From Thermonema lapsum (GTDB taxonomy: Bacteria > Bacteroidota > Bacteroidia > Cytophagales > Thermonemataceae): a stretch of 64,000 nucleotides of DNA. This document shows, one piece after another, positions 44,000-53,498 of the stretch. The DNA lies in assembly GCF_011761635.1 (NCBI RefSeq), contig NZ_JAASRN010000001.1, forward strand, positions 577,749 through 641,748, written 5' to 3'. Each line of letters starts with the position of its first letter. Position 1 is the first letter of the stretch. Below the pieces are notes generated by a model. That model had not been told where the DNA came from and ran no database searches. It saw nothing but the letters and a program-made list of their open reading frames with translations. The translations under genes were made by a program, and so were the position numbers.

Positions 44000-44435
44000 A
44001 ACATCACTGGTGCAAAGATACGTGCACTCGCGTTTCTCTGAGCAATACCACACCACCTTGGGAGTAAAGGTAGACAAAAAGGTAGTGGAGTTCGACCACT
44101 GCATACTCAACATGATGATATGGGATATAGCTGGCGAAGTGCGTCAAGAAAAAGTACCTCCATCTTATTATTTGGGGTCCAAGGGCGTCTTTTATGTGTT
44201 TGATATGACCCGCCCCTCTACCTATGAACACATAGAAGAAGACTTAGCCTATGTAAAAAACATACTGCCCGAAGCGGTATATATGATTGTTGGCAACAAA
44301 AAAGACCTCGTAGAGGAAGCCCCAGTGCCCTGTGATTTCATAACCAGTGCTAAAACTGGCGAAAATGTCGAAGCTATGTTCCGGAGCATGGCACAAAAGT
44401 TATTAGAACAAGATGGAAAAAAAGTCAACATATAG
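43938..44435 (+). CDS. Ras/Rab-like small GTPase
   Basis: 165 residues, one G domain. G1 GNFGVGKTS (15-23), G2 Thr in HTTLGVK, G3 WDIAGE (D63, G66), G4 NKKD (120-123), G5 SAK (137-139). In Ras the position after the G3 glycine is catalytic Gln61; here it is Glu67, as in some bacterial and archaeal members, so hydrolysis may be slow or assisted. There is no C-terminal prenylation Cys, so membrane contact would need a partner. It overlaps the roadblock-like gene by 62 nt and the next, phosphatase, gene by 23 nt. Bacterial small GTPases of this kind, such as MglA, set polarity or motility; the role here is unknown. Confidence 0.88.
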   Translation: MTSKKSYSKKIILIGNFGVGKTSLVQRYVHSRFSEQYHTTLGVKVDKKVVEFDHCILNMMIWDIAGEVRQEKVPPSYYLGSKGVFYVFDMTRPSTYEHIEEDLAYVKNILPEAVYMIVGNKKDLVEEAPVPCDFITSAKTGENVEAMFRSMAQKLLEQDGKKVNI

Positions 44436-45687
44436 CCACTTGGAGCATCTTCTGAAACATACACACAAGGCTTATTATAGCAGCGGCATTCTGTTCAAAA
44501 CAGATGGCAGCATCGTAGAAGTAACTCCCGACCTTCAAGCATGCTTGCAAAAGGCAGTGTCTATTTATGACGCTGACCCTTTCATAGGCAGTTTGCAAAG
44601 CATCTTTGAGCATCTGACACCCGGTGATGCTCCTATCTTCTTTCCCAGAGTAGAGACTACCCACCTGGGCAAAGAAAAAGGCATCTATGACTATAGCTTT
44701 CATGCCGAGTGGGTAGAGGGTGAACCCCTTATACTCTGCACCATTACAGACACTTCCGACCAGAACTACTATCTGTTTCAGGTACAAAACGAAAGAAACA
44801 GAGCCCTCATAGAAAAAGAACTGCAAGAGCTACAAAAAACCAAAGAGCAACAAAAAGAAAACATCCGTAAAAAGATTGAAGAAATACAGCAGCAAAAAAA
44901 CTTGGCAGAAGCAGAAAAACGCAAAATCATTGAAAGCCTCAACTACGCCCAACGCATACAAGAAGCCTTGCTGCCCTCACAACAAACACTACAACAAATG
45001 CCGTTCCCTTTCTTTGTCTTTTGGCAACCTTGCGACCTTATCAGCGGCGACTTTTATTATCTGCATTACTCCAAAGACTTTACTTACATAATCTTAGGTG
45101 ACTGCACTGGGCACGGCGTGCCCGGTGGCATACTGACCAGCATAGGCATCATGGCACTGCGTCAGGCATTGCTTCTCAACCCAGACATCCCCCCGCACCA
45201 ACTTATTCAGCTTATAGACGAGAACATACATTCGCTTTTCGACCACACCCAAAACAGCTCGCCCGACAAAGTCGTGCGTGATGGCATGGAGCTGGCAGTA
45301 CTGCGTATTCACCAATCAGAGCAATACATTGAGTATGCCGGAGCGGGCATCCCCTTGTACCTACTGCATGCAGGTAAGGTATCGATGATTCGCCCCCAAC
45401 AAGCTGGTATCAGTAGTATCTTCAATAATGGAACGGGCTATCAAAGCGAGCGCATCCCCTACACTCAAGGTACAGAGCTTTTTTTAAGCAGTGACGGCTA
45501 TATTGACCAAATAGGCTCTGAAGCCAATTGCCGGTTCAAACGCAGGCGCTTCGTAAAGCTCATTGAAAGGCTTTTCGGCAAACCTTTCAATGAGCATAAA
45601 GACTACATCAAAGAGGCTTTCTTTCAGTGGAAAGGCATTCAGCCGCAAACAGACGACGTGCTCGTTTTAGGCGTCCAACTCTCGTAA
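44413..45687 (+). CDS. SpoIIE-type PP2C phosphatase of the GTPase operon
   Basis: 424 residues. N-terminal sensor-like domain with PAS-type pattern (about 10-125), then a long coiled coil (130-175), the linker SLNYAQRIQEALLPS and a SpoIIE domain (about 200-424) with SGDFYYL, GDCTGHGVPGG, DGMELAVL and TDDVLVLG. It likely removes phosphate from a Ser/Thr-phosphoprotein. The gene overlaps the GTPase gene, so GTPase state, coiled-coil regulator and phosphatase probably form one switch. No kinase or STAS partner is in the operon. The 3' end overlaps the convergent hydrolase gene by 21 nt. Confidence 0.88.
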   Translation: MEKKSTYSHLEHLLKHTHKAYYSSGILFKTDGSIVEVTPDLQACLQKAVSIYDADPFIGSLQSIFEHLTPGDAPIFFPRVETTHLGKEKGIYDYSFHAEWVEGEPLILCTITDTSDQNYYLFQVQNERNRALIEKELQELQKTKEQQKENIRKKIEEIQQQKNLAEAEKRKIIESLNYAQRIQEALLPSQQTLQQMPFPFFVFWQPCDLISGDFYYLHYSKDFTYIILGDCTGHGVPGGILTSIGIMALRQALLLNPDIPPHQLIQLIDENIHSLFDHTQNSSPDKVVRDGMELAVLRIHQSEQYIEYAGAGIPLYLLHAGKVSMIRPQQAGISSIFNNGTGYQSERIPYTQGTELFLSSDGYIDQIGSEANCRFKRRRFVKLIERLFGKPFNEHKDYIKEAFFQWKGIQPQTDDVLVLGVQLS

Positions 45688-46446
45688 AAAACTTTTCAGA
45701 TGCTGTAAAAACAACTCGGGCTGCTCGGCATGCAACCAGTGCCCCGCATCGGCTATGTCGGCAATCTGTGCATGTGGAAAATGCCGCTGAATCACAGCGA
45801 TATCTTTGTCACGCACATAAGCGGAGTTTAAACCTCTGATGAAAAGTGCCGGCAAATCGACCCTACAATCGCTGGGCAACCCCTCCACCACATTGGACAG
45901 CTGACTCGCTATGATTTTGAGGTTCATACGCCAAGCATAGCCCCCCTCTTCCGTGCGGTACAGATTCTTCAGAAGGAATTGGCGTACGCCCATCTCTGGC
46001 ACATAGCGACTCAGTATTTGGTCGGCTTCCCCGCGGCTTTTGATGATTTCCACAGGAATAGCCAGCAATCCCTCTATGATGACATCGTGATGAATCGGAT
46101 AAGCCCGTGGAGCAATATCGGCAACGACAAGGGCTCGCAACAAATCAGGATGGCGGCAAGCCAACCACATGCTCACCTTGCCTCCCATAGAGTGCCCCAA
46201 CACAATGGGGCGCTGCAAGCCATGCTCCTCAATAAACTGGCGCACATCTTCACTCATAGCTTCGTAGGTCCACTCTTCGCTGTGAGGGGAACGCCCGTGG
46301 TTACGCAGGTCCAACAGATAAATGTGATAATTTTCTTCCTCTGCCAAACGCCGAGCAATGGTCATCCAGTTGTCGCCCGAGCCAAACAAACCATGTAAAA
46401 TCAAGAGGGGCGTTCCCGCCCCTACTTCTTGGAAATAAAGCTTCAT
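45667..46446 (-). CDS. Alpha/beta-fold hydrolase (YbfF-like)
   Basis: 259 residues. Catalytic Ser86 in GHSMGGK, preceded by LLDLRNHGRSPHS, and His in DAGHWLHAEQPELF near the C-terminus. The LHGLFGSGDNW oxyanion loop and the LRNHGRS segment match the YbfF/FabH-like esterase branch. The natural substrate is unknown; short-chain esters are hydrolysed by tested relatives. It lies 3 nt after thrS on the same strand. Confidence 0.88.
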   Translation of the reverse strand: MKLYFQEVGAGTPLLILHGLFGSGDNWMTIARRLAEEENYHIYLLDLRNHGRSPHSEEWTYEAMSEDVRQFIEEHGLQRPIVLGHSMGGKVSMWLACRHPDLLRALVVADIAPRAYPIHHDVIIEGLLAIPVEIIKSRGEADQILSRYVPEMGVRQFLLKNLYRTEEGGYAWRMNLKIIASQLSNVVEGLPSDCRVDLPALFIRGLNSAYVRDKDIAVIQRHFPHAQIADIADAGHWLHAEQPELFLQHLKSFLRELDA

Positions 46447-46449
46447 GGG

Positions 46450-48408
46450 TTAGTCTGCGATTTTGGTTTCTTCTTTAAAATGCTTGATAAAGTCTTCCAA
46501 GCTGAAAGTTCCCTTGTCGCCTTCACCGTGTCGGCGAACCGCTACGTTTCCCTCCTCTGCTTCTTTTTCGCCCACAATAAGCATATAAGGAATCTTCTTC
46601 ACTTCGGCATCGCGGATTTTGCGCCCTATCTTTTCGGCGCGGTGGTCCACAAAACCGCGTATGTCCTCTTCCATCAGACGGCTCATGACTTGGTCGGCAT
46701 AGTCGGCATATTTATCGGATATAGGCAACACAGCCACCTGTTCGGGAGCCAGCCAAAGCGGCAGGTTGCCAGCACAGTGCTCCAGCAAGACCGCCACAAA
46801 GCGTTCCAGCGAACCGAAAGGCGCACGGTGAATCATCACCGGACGGTAGCGCTGGTTGTCGGCACCGATGTATTCCAATTCAAAGCGCGCCGGCAATTGA
46901 TAATCTACCTGAATGGTGCCCAGCTGCCACTTGCGCCCCAGCGCATCGCTCACCATAAAGTCGAGTTTAGGACCATAAAAAGCAGCCTCTCCCTCCACTG
47001 TAATGGTATTGAGCCCTTTTTCCTGAGCTACCTCTATGATTTCACGCTCGGCACGCGCCCAGTCTTCATCCTTGCCGAAGTACTTTTCTTTGTTGTTGGG
47101 GTCGCGCAGAGATATTTGTGCCGTGTAGTCGTCGAATCCCAAAGCTTTGAACACATACAACACAAGGTCTATCACCTTGCCAAATTCTTCCTTCACTTGG
47201 TCGGGGCGGCAGAAAATGTGGGCGTCGTCTTGGGTAAAGCCACGCACACGGGTCAAGCCATGCAGCTCGCCGCTTTGCTCATAACGATATACCGTACCAA
47301 ACTCTGCCAAGCGCAGAGGCAAGTCGCGATACGAGCGCGGGCGCGATTTGTAAATCTCGCAGTGATGCGGGCAGTTCATCGGTTTGAGTAAATACTCTTC
47401 CTCTTCGGGGGTGCGTATGGGTTGAAAAGAATCCTTACCGTATTTTTCCCAGTGCCCCGAGGTTACGTACAAATCTTTCTTTCCGATATGCGGGGTAACC
47501 ACTTGCTGGTAGCCTGCTTTTACTTGTGCCCGCCGCAAGAAGTTCTCCAGTCGCTCGCGCATCACTGCCCCTTTGGGCAACCACAAAGGCAAACCAGCCC
47601 CCACCTTGTCGGAGAAGGTAAAGAGCTCCAGCTCTTTGCCCAATTTGCGGTGGTCGCGTTTTTTGGCTTCTTCCAGCTTGTGCAAATAGTCTTTCAGCTC
47701 CGATTCTTTGGGGAAAGTAATGCCATAAATACGGGTAAGCTGCGGACGCTTTTCATCGCCGCGCCAATAGGCACCGGCTACGTTGAGCAGCTTCACCGCC
47801 TTAATCAATCCTGTATGTGGAATGTGGGGACCACGGCAGAGGTCAATAAAGTTGCCCTGTTGATAGAAGGTAATTTCCCCATCGTTGAGCTCCTCGAGCA
47901 ACTCCAACTTATAGGGGTCGCCTTTTTTCTGGAAGAACTCTATGGCTTCTTTTTTGGGTACCTCCTTACGAACATAAGGGTTCTTCTGCTGTGCCAGCTC
48001 CTTCATCTTGGCTTCTATCTTGGGCAGGTCCTCTTCGGAAAGCCCCCGCCCTTTGAGCGCTTCCACTGCCGACAAATCCACGTCGTAGTAAAAACCGCCA
48101 CGCTCAGAAGGCGGTCCAATGCCAAACTTCACGCCCGGATACAGCGCTTCGAGCGCTTCGGCAAGCAAGTGCGCCGATGAGTGCCAAAAGGCATATTTAC
48201 CTCCTTCATCGTTCCATGTAAGCAAACGTACTTGGGCATCTTTTTCAATAGGACGGGTAGCATCCCATATTTCACCATCTACCAAAGCGGCTAATACATT
48301 GCGGGCTAAGCCCTCGCTAATCGACTGGGCTATTTCCAAGCCGGTAACTCCTTTGGGATACTCCCGTACAGTGCCATCGGGCAGTGTGATTTTTATTTTT
48401 TCTTCCAT
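46450..48408 (-). CDS. thrS: Threonyl-tRNA synthetase
   Basis: 652 residues, full length. TGS domain (about 4-65: [21 protein letters not shown]), editing domain with [11 protein letters not shown] (about 76), class II core with motif 2 ([33 protein letters not shown]), zinc ligands around [10 protein letters not shown], motif 3 ([20 protein letters not shown]) and anticodon-binding domain at the end. The enzyme charges tRNA-Thr and clears mischarged serine. It has a TAGCTTTG promoter 35 nt upstream. Confidence 0.97.
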   Translation of the reverse strand: MEEKIKITLPDGTVREYPKGVTGLEIAQSISEGLARNVLAALVDGEIWDATRPIEKDAQVRLLTWNDEGGKYAFWHSSAHLLAEALEALYPGVKFGIGPPSERGGFYYDVDLSAVEALKGRGLSEEDLPKIEAKMKELAQQKNPYVRKEVPKKEAIEFFQKKGDPYKLELLEELNDGEITFYQQGNFIDLCRGPHIPHTGLIKAVKLLNVAGAYWRGDEKRPQLTRIYGITFPKESELKDYLHKLEEAKKRDHRKLGKELELFTFSDKVGAGLPLWLPKGAVMRERLENFLRRAQVKAGYQQVVTPHIGKKDLYVTSGHWEKYGKDSFQPIRTPEEEEYLLKPMNCPHHCEIYKSRPRSYRDLPLRLAEFGTVYRYEQSGELHGLTRVRGFTQDDAHIFCRPDQVKEEFGKVIDLVLYVFKALGFDDYTAQISLRDPNNKEKYFGKDEDWARAEREIIEVAQEKGLNTITVEGEAAFYGPKLDFMVSDALGRKWQLGTIQVDYQLPARFELEYIGADNQRYRPVMIHRAPFGSLERFVAVLLEHCAGNLPLWLAPEQVAVLPISDKYADYADQVMSRLMEEDIRGFVDHRAEKIGRKIRDAEVKKIPYMLIVGEKEAEEGNVAVRRHGEGDKGTFSLEDFIKHFKEETKIAD

Positions 48409-48773
48409 TGCAGGATTCCTGTTTTCGTTTGTCTTTGGTTTGCAAAGCTAAAAATTTTATGAAAGAAGTGCGAAAGAAGCGAAAGGAGTTGCCCAAAGCA
48501 TCGGGCAACGAAGCACGACTTAGGCAAGCTTTTTTCGAACACAACTGGATAAGGAACAAGCACCGAAGCTGATGCCCGTCTTTTTTAGCCAAGCTTTCAT
48601 TTCGAGCACGCCTCCCTCGCGAATGCTAACACAAAACACAGTTTTCACATTCAACTTCTTATTGATGCCGCTCCGGTCTATTTTCATCGCCGAAAGAAAG
48701 CTTCAATGCTAAAAACACTTCAAATGCGCAAAAATGAACTTATTTGCCGAGTTTGGTCAAGCCACAGCGCCTC
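48409..48773. other. Intergenic stretch between thrS and the TPR gene
   Basis: About 365 nt. It carries the thrS promoter near its left end. No open frame with family support or obvious leader structure was found in the rest. Confidence 0.5.
48443..48450 (-). promoter_or_regulatory. -7 promoter element of thrS
   Basis: TAGCTTTG on the minus strand, 35 nt before the ATG. Confidence 0.6.
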
Positions 48774-49970
48774 TTAGGGTAGTGTGTCTTTGCTTAGTGC
48801 CGGCAATTGAATTTTAGGCTTGGGCATCTCCACAGAAGGCACGATGGGCGTGCGCAATATTTCTGTTTCGCTGCCAGTAGCCCTGGTCGAATCTTGTGCA
48901 GGGGGCACCCAAGTGCCATCGCGCAAACTGCGGGCATAATACAAATAACTTTTGGCTTGCGTATCGCCCGGATTGATTTTTACTGCCCTTTCCAGCCATT
49001 CGACAGCCTCTTCATACTCCTTGGCTTTGATGGCACAAAGCCCCAAATAATAAGCCGTGCGTGCTGGCAGTTGGTCGTGGTTTGCCAAATAACGGAAGTG
49101 CTCGCAGGCTTCATCCCAAGCGTAACGCAAAGTGAGCTGTTCTGCTAATTGATAACGTGCTGCTACATGCAGTGGATTTAGCTGCAAGGTCTTTCTATAA
49201 CATACCAAAGCACTATCTGTCATGCGTTTGCCGGCGAGCCGCTGTGCATGGTAGTACCATAATGTATCGGAAGCGGGCAAACGGCGCAACGCCCTTGCCA
49301 ATAAGCTATCTACCTCTTGCTGCTTGTCTTGTGCTTCCCATGTTTTCAACAGGAAATAATACCCTTCTACTTGCCGGGGCTCTTTTGCCAAGGCGGTGCG
49401 CAGTGCCTGTTCGGCTTCTGCTGGTGCACCAAATTGAAAATATGCCTTGCCTAAGGCTAAAAAAGTGAGTGGGCTATAGGGCAAGCGACGGCGAGCTTCC
49501 AACAAAGCTTGCATACACCTTGCCGAGTCGCCCGTTCTGCGATAGCCTTCTCCCAGACTCAGCCAGAGTGCAGCATCGGCATAGCCATAATCACGCGCTT
49601 TCTCTAAGGCAATGAGCGCTTCTTGCGGCTTTTTCTGTTCCAAGAGCAGGCGTCCACGCAGGTACCACGCCCAAGCATAGGTAGAATCCAAGCGCAAGGC
49701 TTGACTGGTATAACTCAAAGCCAAAGGTAGACGTCTTTCGTTGTGCCACACCCACTGTGCCAGCTTGGTATATACATATGCCGAAGGCTCTTCTTCAGCC
49801 GCTTCTTCCAACAACTCCTTTATCTTCACGTTGCCTATAGCCGCCTCGTTGGGCACACCATACATACGGTCATCACTTGCTTCATAGTCCTCGCACGCCC
49901 ACAAAGCAAGGCAAGCAAACAACAACAAGGGCAAAAAGTAGCAGCACTTCATGCGTTTTTGTATTTTCAA
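48774..49970 (-). CDS. TPR-repeat lipoprotein
   Basis: 398 residues. Lipobox LALWACEDY (Cys about 26). Residues about 60-345 form roughly eight 34-residue tetratricopeptide repeats (for example AWAWYLRGRLLLEQKKPQEALIALEKARDYG). The C-terminal 50 residues are Pro/Thr-rich and probably unstructured. TPR lipoproteins usually scaffold protein complexes at the periplasmic membrane face. The partner is unknown. The gene is transcribed divergently from the CoA transferase. Confidence 0.88.
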   Translation of the reverse strand: MKIQKRMKCCYFLPLLLFACLALWACEDYEASDDRMYGVPNEAAIGNVKIKELLEEAAEEEPSAYVYTKLAQWVWHNERRLPLALSYTSQALRLDSTYAWAWYLRGRLLLEQKKPQEALIALEKARDYGYADAALWLSLGEGYRRTGDSARCMQALLEARRRLPYSPLTFLALGKAYFQFGAPAEAEQALRTALAKEPRQVEGYYFLLKTWEAQDKQQEVDSLLARALRRLPASDTLWYYHAQRLAGKRMTDSALVCYRKTLQLNPLHVAARYQLAEQLTLRYAWDEACEHFRYLANHDQLPARTAYYLGLCAIKAKEYEEAVEWLERAVKINPGDTQAKSYLYYARSLRDGTWVPPAQDSTRATGSETEILRTPIVPSVEMPKPKIQLPALSKDTLP

Positions 49971-50000
49971 AGCAATGTTAAAGAAAAAATCTGATACCTT

Positions 50001-51212
50001 ATGAGCGAAGCCCCCCTGCGTGGCATCCGCGTGATAGACCTGAGCCGGCTGCTGCCCGGTCCGCTGGCAACCCTGTTTCTGGCAGACTTGGGCGCAGAAG
50101 TCATCAAAGTAGAGCTACCTCAACAGCCCGACTATGTGCGCCACTACCCACCTTTTTACACCACAGACAAAGGCGAGAGTTTTTCGGCAAACTACCTTGC
50201 CCTCAACCGTTCGAAGAAAAATGTAGCCATTGACTACACTCGCCCCGAAGGACGGCAGCTACTCATAGAGCTCATCAAAACTGCCGATGTGGTGGTAGAA
50301 CAGTTCCGTCCCGGCTATTTGTCTCAATATGGCTTGGATTATGAGTCATTGGCACAAATCCACCCCCGCCTTATTTATGTTTCCATTTCCGGATATGGGC
50401 AAAACGGACCATACGCCTCCCGGGCAGGGCACGACCTCAACTACCTTGCCTACAGCGGCATTCTGGGATTGAACACACACCAAGACAAACCCCTCTTGCC
50501 CCCTGTGCAAATTGCCGACATTGCGGGCGGTAGTTATATGGCAGTCATGGGCACGCTTACCGCCCTACTGGCACGCCACCGCAGCCAACAAGGCGAGCAT
50601 GTCGATGTGTCGATGACTCAAGGGGCGCTGCCCATGCTCCACCTCTTAATGGCAGAATACTGGGCAAACGGACAGCTGCCCACGCGCGAAACCATGCCTC
50701 TCGCTGGTGGGCTCATCAACTACGAGGTGTATCGCTGCAAAGACGGCAAATGGATAGCCTTTGCCGCACTTGAACCCAAATTCTGGATGCGCTTTTGTGA
50801 AGCTATAGGCAAACCCGAACTGCTGGGCTTGGGGCTGGACCAAAACACCTCTGCCGAAAAGAAAGCCCACTGCCGAGCACAATTGGCTGCTTTGTTTGAA
50901 AGTAAAAGCCGAGAAGAGTGGTTGCGCCTTGATGCCGAACACGAGCTGCTCATCAGTCCCATCTATAGCCTCGATGAACTGGAACAAGACCCTCATTTAC
51001 AGGCACGTCAGGCATTTGTGGAAATCCCTCACCCCGTGCTGGGCAGCTACAAAAGCATTGCCTTACCTATTGGTTTCCGCAACCACCCACTGCCACCACC
51101 TGCTCCCGCCCCTGACTTGGGCGCCCACACCCAAAGTGTATTGCAAGCGCTGGGCATAGACACAGCACAATTAGAAGCATTGAAAGCAAAGAAAATCATT
51201 CACTATGTCTGA
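50001..51212 (+). CDS. Family III CoA transferase (CaiB/BaiF)
   Basis: 403 residues. Typical N-terminus LRGIRVIDLSRLLPGPLATLFLADLGAEVIKVE, then LNRSKKNVAIDY, QFRPGYLSQYGLDYE, SISGYGQNGPYASRAGHDLNYLA with the catalytic Asp in GHD. Family members transfer CoA between carboxylic acids or racemise alpha-methylacyl-CoA. GHD with neighbouring aliphatic residues leans to the racemase/transferase branch, but substrate is not readable. Its last 8 nt overlap the Nudix gene start. Confidence 0.92.
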   Translation: MSEAPLRGIRVIDLSRLLPGPLATLFLADLGAEVIKVELPQQPDYVRHYPPFYTTDKGESFSANYLALNRSKKNVAIDYTRPEGRQLLIELIKTADVVVEQFRPGYLSQYGLDYESLAQIHPRLIYVSISGYGQNGPYASRAGHDLNYLAYSGILGLNTHQDKPLLPPVQIADIAGGSYMAVMGTLTALLARHRSQQGEHVDVSMTQGALPMLHLLMAEYWANGQLPTRETMPLAGGLINYEVYRCKDGKWIAFAALEPKFWMRFCEAIGKPELLGLGLDQNTSAEKKAHCRAQLAALFESKSREEWLRLDAEHELLISPIYSLDELEQDPHLQARQAFVEIPHPVLGSYKSIALPIGFRNHPLPPPAPAPDLGAHTQSVLQALGIDTAQLEALKAKKIIHYV

Positions 51213-51696
51213 GCTCTCACAAGAAGTCGTCGATACATTTGGCAACCGTCTGCGTGTACGCTGTTGTGGTTTGCTGTTCCAAGAAAACAAACTGCTGCTT
51301 ATACGGCACCGTATGGGCAAAGAGCGCTACCTTTGGACACCCCCCGGCGGCGGTATGCTCTTTGGCGAAACGGCAGAAGAGTGCCTTAAGCGTGAATTTA
51401 AAGAAGAATGTGGATTGGAAGTGGATTTCTGCCGCTTTCTTTTTGTACATGAGTTGTTGCTGCCTCCCTTGCACGGCGTGGAATTGTTTTTTGAGGTAAG
51501 CGCCCCACGCTACTCTACCGAAAATCTGAAAGTAGGCTACGACCCGGAAGTAAAAAGCCCGCTCATAGACCGCCTTGCCTTCTTTGACCACGAAGCGCTC
51601 AGCCGCCTGCCTTCGCAAGAAAAGCATCCGCTTTTTCGACGCTTCCCCATGCAAAAACTCATTGATTTACAGGGCTATTTCCTCACTTCTTCCTGA
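51205..51696 (+). CDS. Nudix hydrolase
   Basis: 163 residues. Nudix box at 49-71: GGMLFGETAEECLKREFKEECG, with the consensus Glu residues in place. Nudix enzymes hydrolyse nucleoside diphosphates linked to another group; with this N-terminus, RVRCCGLLFQENKLLLIRH, it belongs with sanitising pyrophosphatases of the MutT/ADPRase kind. The ATG overlaps the CoA transferase stop, so the two are co-translated. The substrate is unknown. Confidence 0.9.
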   Translation: MSELSQEVVDTFGNRLRVRCCGLLFQENKLLLIRHRMGKERYLWTPPGGGMLFGETAEECLKREFKEECGLEVDFCRFLFVHELLLPPLHGVELFFEVSAPRYSTENLKVGYDPEVKSPLIDRLAFFDHEALSRLPSQEKHPLFRRFPMQKLIDLQGYFLTSS

Positions 51697-51716
51697 GACA
51701 CTTGCTCATTGTCTCC

Positions 51717-51743
51717 TTTTTTTGCAACTTTGTTGCAAAAAAA
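51717..51743. promoter_or_regulatory. Perfect 12-3-12 palindrome, probable operator upstream of merC
   Basis: Arms TTTTTTTGCAAC (51717-51728) and GTTGCAAAAAAA (51732-51743), spacer TTT. The centre, CAACTTTG, nearly matches TAnnTTTG, so a bound repressor would cover the promoter. It lies 51 nt before the merC start. Fur/Zur-family regulators recognise AT-rich palindromes of this size; assignment to that family is an inference. It is not a terminator, as an A run rather than a T run follows the stem. Confidence 0.55.
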
Positions 51744-51794
51744 ATGGTTATGCAAGTGCCCCCAATGGCATCAAACGCTTAACTTTTATCGTTC

Positions 51795-52268
51795 ATGGCT
51801 GCACCCTCTTCTCCTGCGTCCGATTCGCACTGGGCAGACCGCTTGGGAATGCTCAATGCTTTCATTTGTCTGATACATTGCCTGGCACTGCCCATGCTGG
51901 CAACCATAGGAAACATAAGCAGCTTACTGCTCGAAAGCCTTTGGCTGGACCTGCTGTTTATTGCCATCAGTTACTTTGCCGTGTATCGAGCCAGTCGAAA
52001 AGTGCCCCCCTCTCCCACTGTGCGCCGCCTGTGGCTTTGGGCAAGTGTTTTTGCTGTGGCGCTTATCATGGGGCATCTTGGCTATCTTTTCTTTGATTAT
52101 GTCTCTTACTTCTCTTCGGTCATGCTGGCATGGACCCACTTCAAACACTACCGAGAAAGCAGCCGTTGCCCAACCAACAATGTGCCCAACACCCAAACGG
52201 AACATTATACTGTCGGGCAAGAAGCAACAAAGGAGGTTCATCCTAAAAAGGCGCAAGTGCTTTCATAG
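51795..52268 (+). CDS. MerC-domain membrane protein
   Basis: 157 residues. Four predicted membrane segments (about 18-36, 45-62, 80-95, 100-118). The first carries NAFICLIHCLALP, the Cys/His motif of MerC-family metal-uptake proteins. Classic MerC imports Hg(II), but in Bacteroidota the family is often near Fur/Zur and CobW genes and may serve other metals, e.g. zinc. No mercury resistance genes are adjacent. The C-terminal tail (about 120-157) is His/Lys/Glu-rich and may bind metal. The palindrome upstream suggests regulation. Confidence 0.85.
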   Translation: MAAPSSPASDSHWADRLGMLNAFICLIHCLALPMLATIGNISSLLLESLWLDLLFIAISYFAVYRASRKVPPSPTVRRLWLWASVFAVALIMGHLGYLFFDYVSYFSSVMLAWTHFKHYRESSRCPTNNVPNTQTEHYTVGQEATKEVHPKKAQVLS

Positions 52269-52505
52269 TGTTGAAGCCTTCTGCCACCCCCCAACCATCT
52301 GCTTTTTCCATAAACAAACGATAAGGCACTTGCCCAAAGACGGGAACACAAACAGCTTCACAAGTCTGAGCAAAAGCACTTCCAAAGGGTGCTGATTGCT
52401 CACCCAATGTACAGTGGTAGTCCTCAGATAGCGCTCAACGGCATAAAACGAGCTATGCACATCCCCCCATCCACGCCCTTGGCATAGTATAAAACCACCT
52501 CCTTA

Positions 52506-53474
52506 TCAGAAATTGACCACATTTTTAGGATTCCCTTCTATGAAGGCACGCAAGTTGTCCACGACAATAGCCAGCAAACGGCTGCGCGACTCGTAGCTAC
52601 TCCATGCATTGTGGGGCGTTACAATACAATTAGGCAAAGTAAGCAGCGGATGCCCGGGCGGCGGTGGTTCTTGTGTGAGCACATCCAAGGCGGCGGCTTT
52701 GATGCGGTGGTTTTTCAAAGCTTCGAACAAAGCCTCCTCATCAATGAGGGCACCGCGTGCGGTATTGACCAACACAGCCGTGGGCTTCATCAACGACAGG
52801 CGCTGGGCATTCACCAGCTTTTCAGTTTCGGCTGTCAGCGGGCAGTGCAAACTCACCACATCGCTGGTGGCAAACAGTTCATCGAGGGGCACCCAACGGG
52901 CACCTTTGCGCTGCACCTCTGCTTTGTCGGGGTGATGCGCCACTACCCACATGCCCAATGCCCGTGCCATGCGCGAGACTTGATAACCTATATTGCCCAA
53001 ACCTACGATGCCCAGTTGTTTGCCTGCAAGCTCCACAATAGGGCGTTTCCAGTAACACCAGCCACCTTTCCATTCGCCTTCGTGGGTGCTGCTGTTGTGC
53101 AAAGGAATTTCATTGCAAGCAGCCAGCATCAACGCCAACGTGTGCTGTGCTACCGACATGGTGCCATACCCCGAAGCGTTGGTTACCACGATGCCCCGCT
53201 CCCGGGCATAGGCTATGTCCACGTTGTTATAGCCACTCGCCAGCAGCCCTATGTATTTGAGGCGGGGCAGTTGTTCGAGGATGGGGCGGTCGAGCACCAC
53301 TTTATTGACCAAGACCACCTCGGCAGAAGACGCACGAGCAACTACTTCACCGGGCGCAGTGTGTTCATAGAGGGTCAGTGTTCCCAAGCTGCGTAGCTCA
53401 GACCAATCCAAGTCGCCCACATCCAACGGATGACTATCCAAGACTACTATTTCCAAAAGCTTGTTGGTTTGCAT
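52506..53474 (-). CDS. D-2-hydroxyacid dehydrogenase (NAD-dependent)
   Basis: 322 residues from ATG 53474 (MQTNKLLEIVVLDSH). NAD-binding loop GIVGLGNIGYQVSRMA (about 150-165), then catalytic Arg in LVNTARGALIDEEALF, Glu in DVLTQEPPPPGHPL and His in TPHNAWSSYESR. The family includes glycerate, hydroxypyruvate, phosphoglycerate and lactate dehydrogenases. Context and the NSSTHEGEWKG stretch suggest glycerate/hydroxypyruvate reductase. purE follows upstream on the same strand with a 24-nt gap. Confidence 0.9.
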   Translation of the reverse strand: MQTNKLLEIVVLDSHPLDVGDLDWSELRSLGTLTLYEHTAPGEVVARASSAEVVLVNKVVLDRPILEQLPRLKYIGLLASGYNNVDIAYARERGIVVTNASGYGTMSVAQHTLALMLAACNEIPLHNSSTHEGEWKGGWCYWKRPIVELAGKQLGIVGLGNIGYQVSRMARALGMWVVAHHPDKAEVQRKGARWVPLDELFATSDVVSLHCPLTAETEKLVNAQRLSLMKPTAVLVNTARGALIDEEALFEALKNHRIKAAALDVLTQEPPPPGHPLLTLPNCIVTPHNAWSSYESRSRLLAIVVDNLRAFIEGNPKNVVNF

Positions 53475-53498
53475 AAACAAAAGAGCGCTTCCAGCAAA

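Noticed and set aside
46429..48180. Two long plus-strand frames opposite thrS
   Set aside because: Antisense frames of the threonyl-tRNA synthetase; the minus-strand protein matches its family from end to end.
51717..51743. The palindrome before merC as a Nudix gene terminator
   Set aside because: The stem is followed by A residues rather than a T run on either strand, so it fits an operator better.
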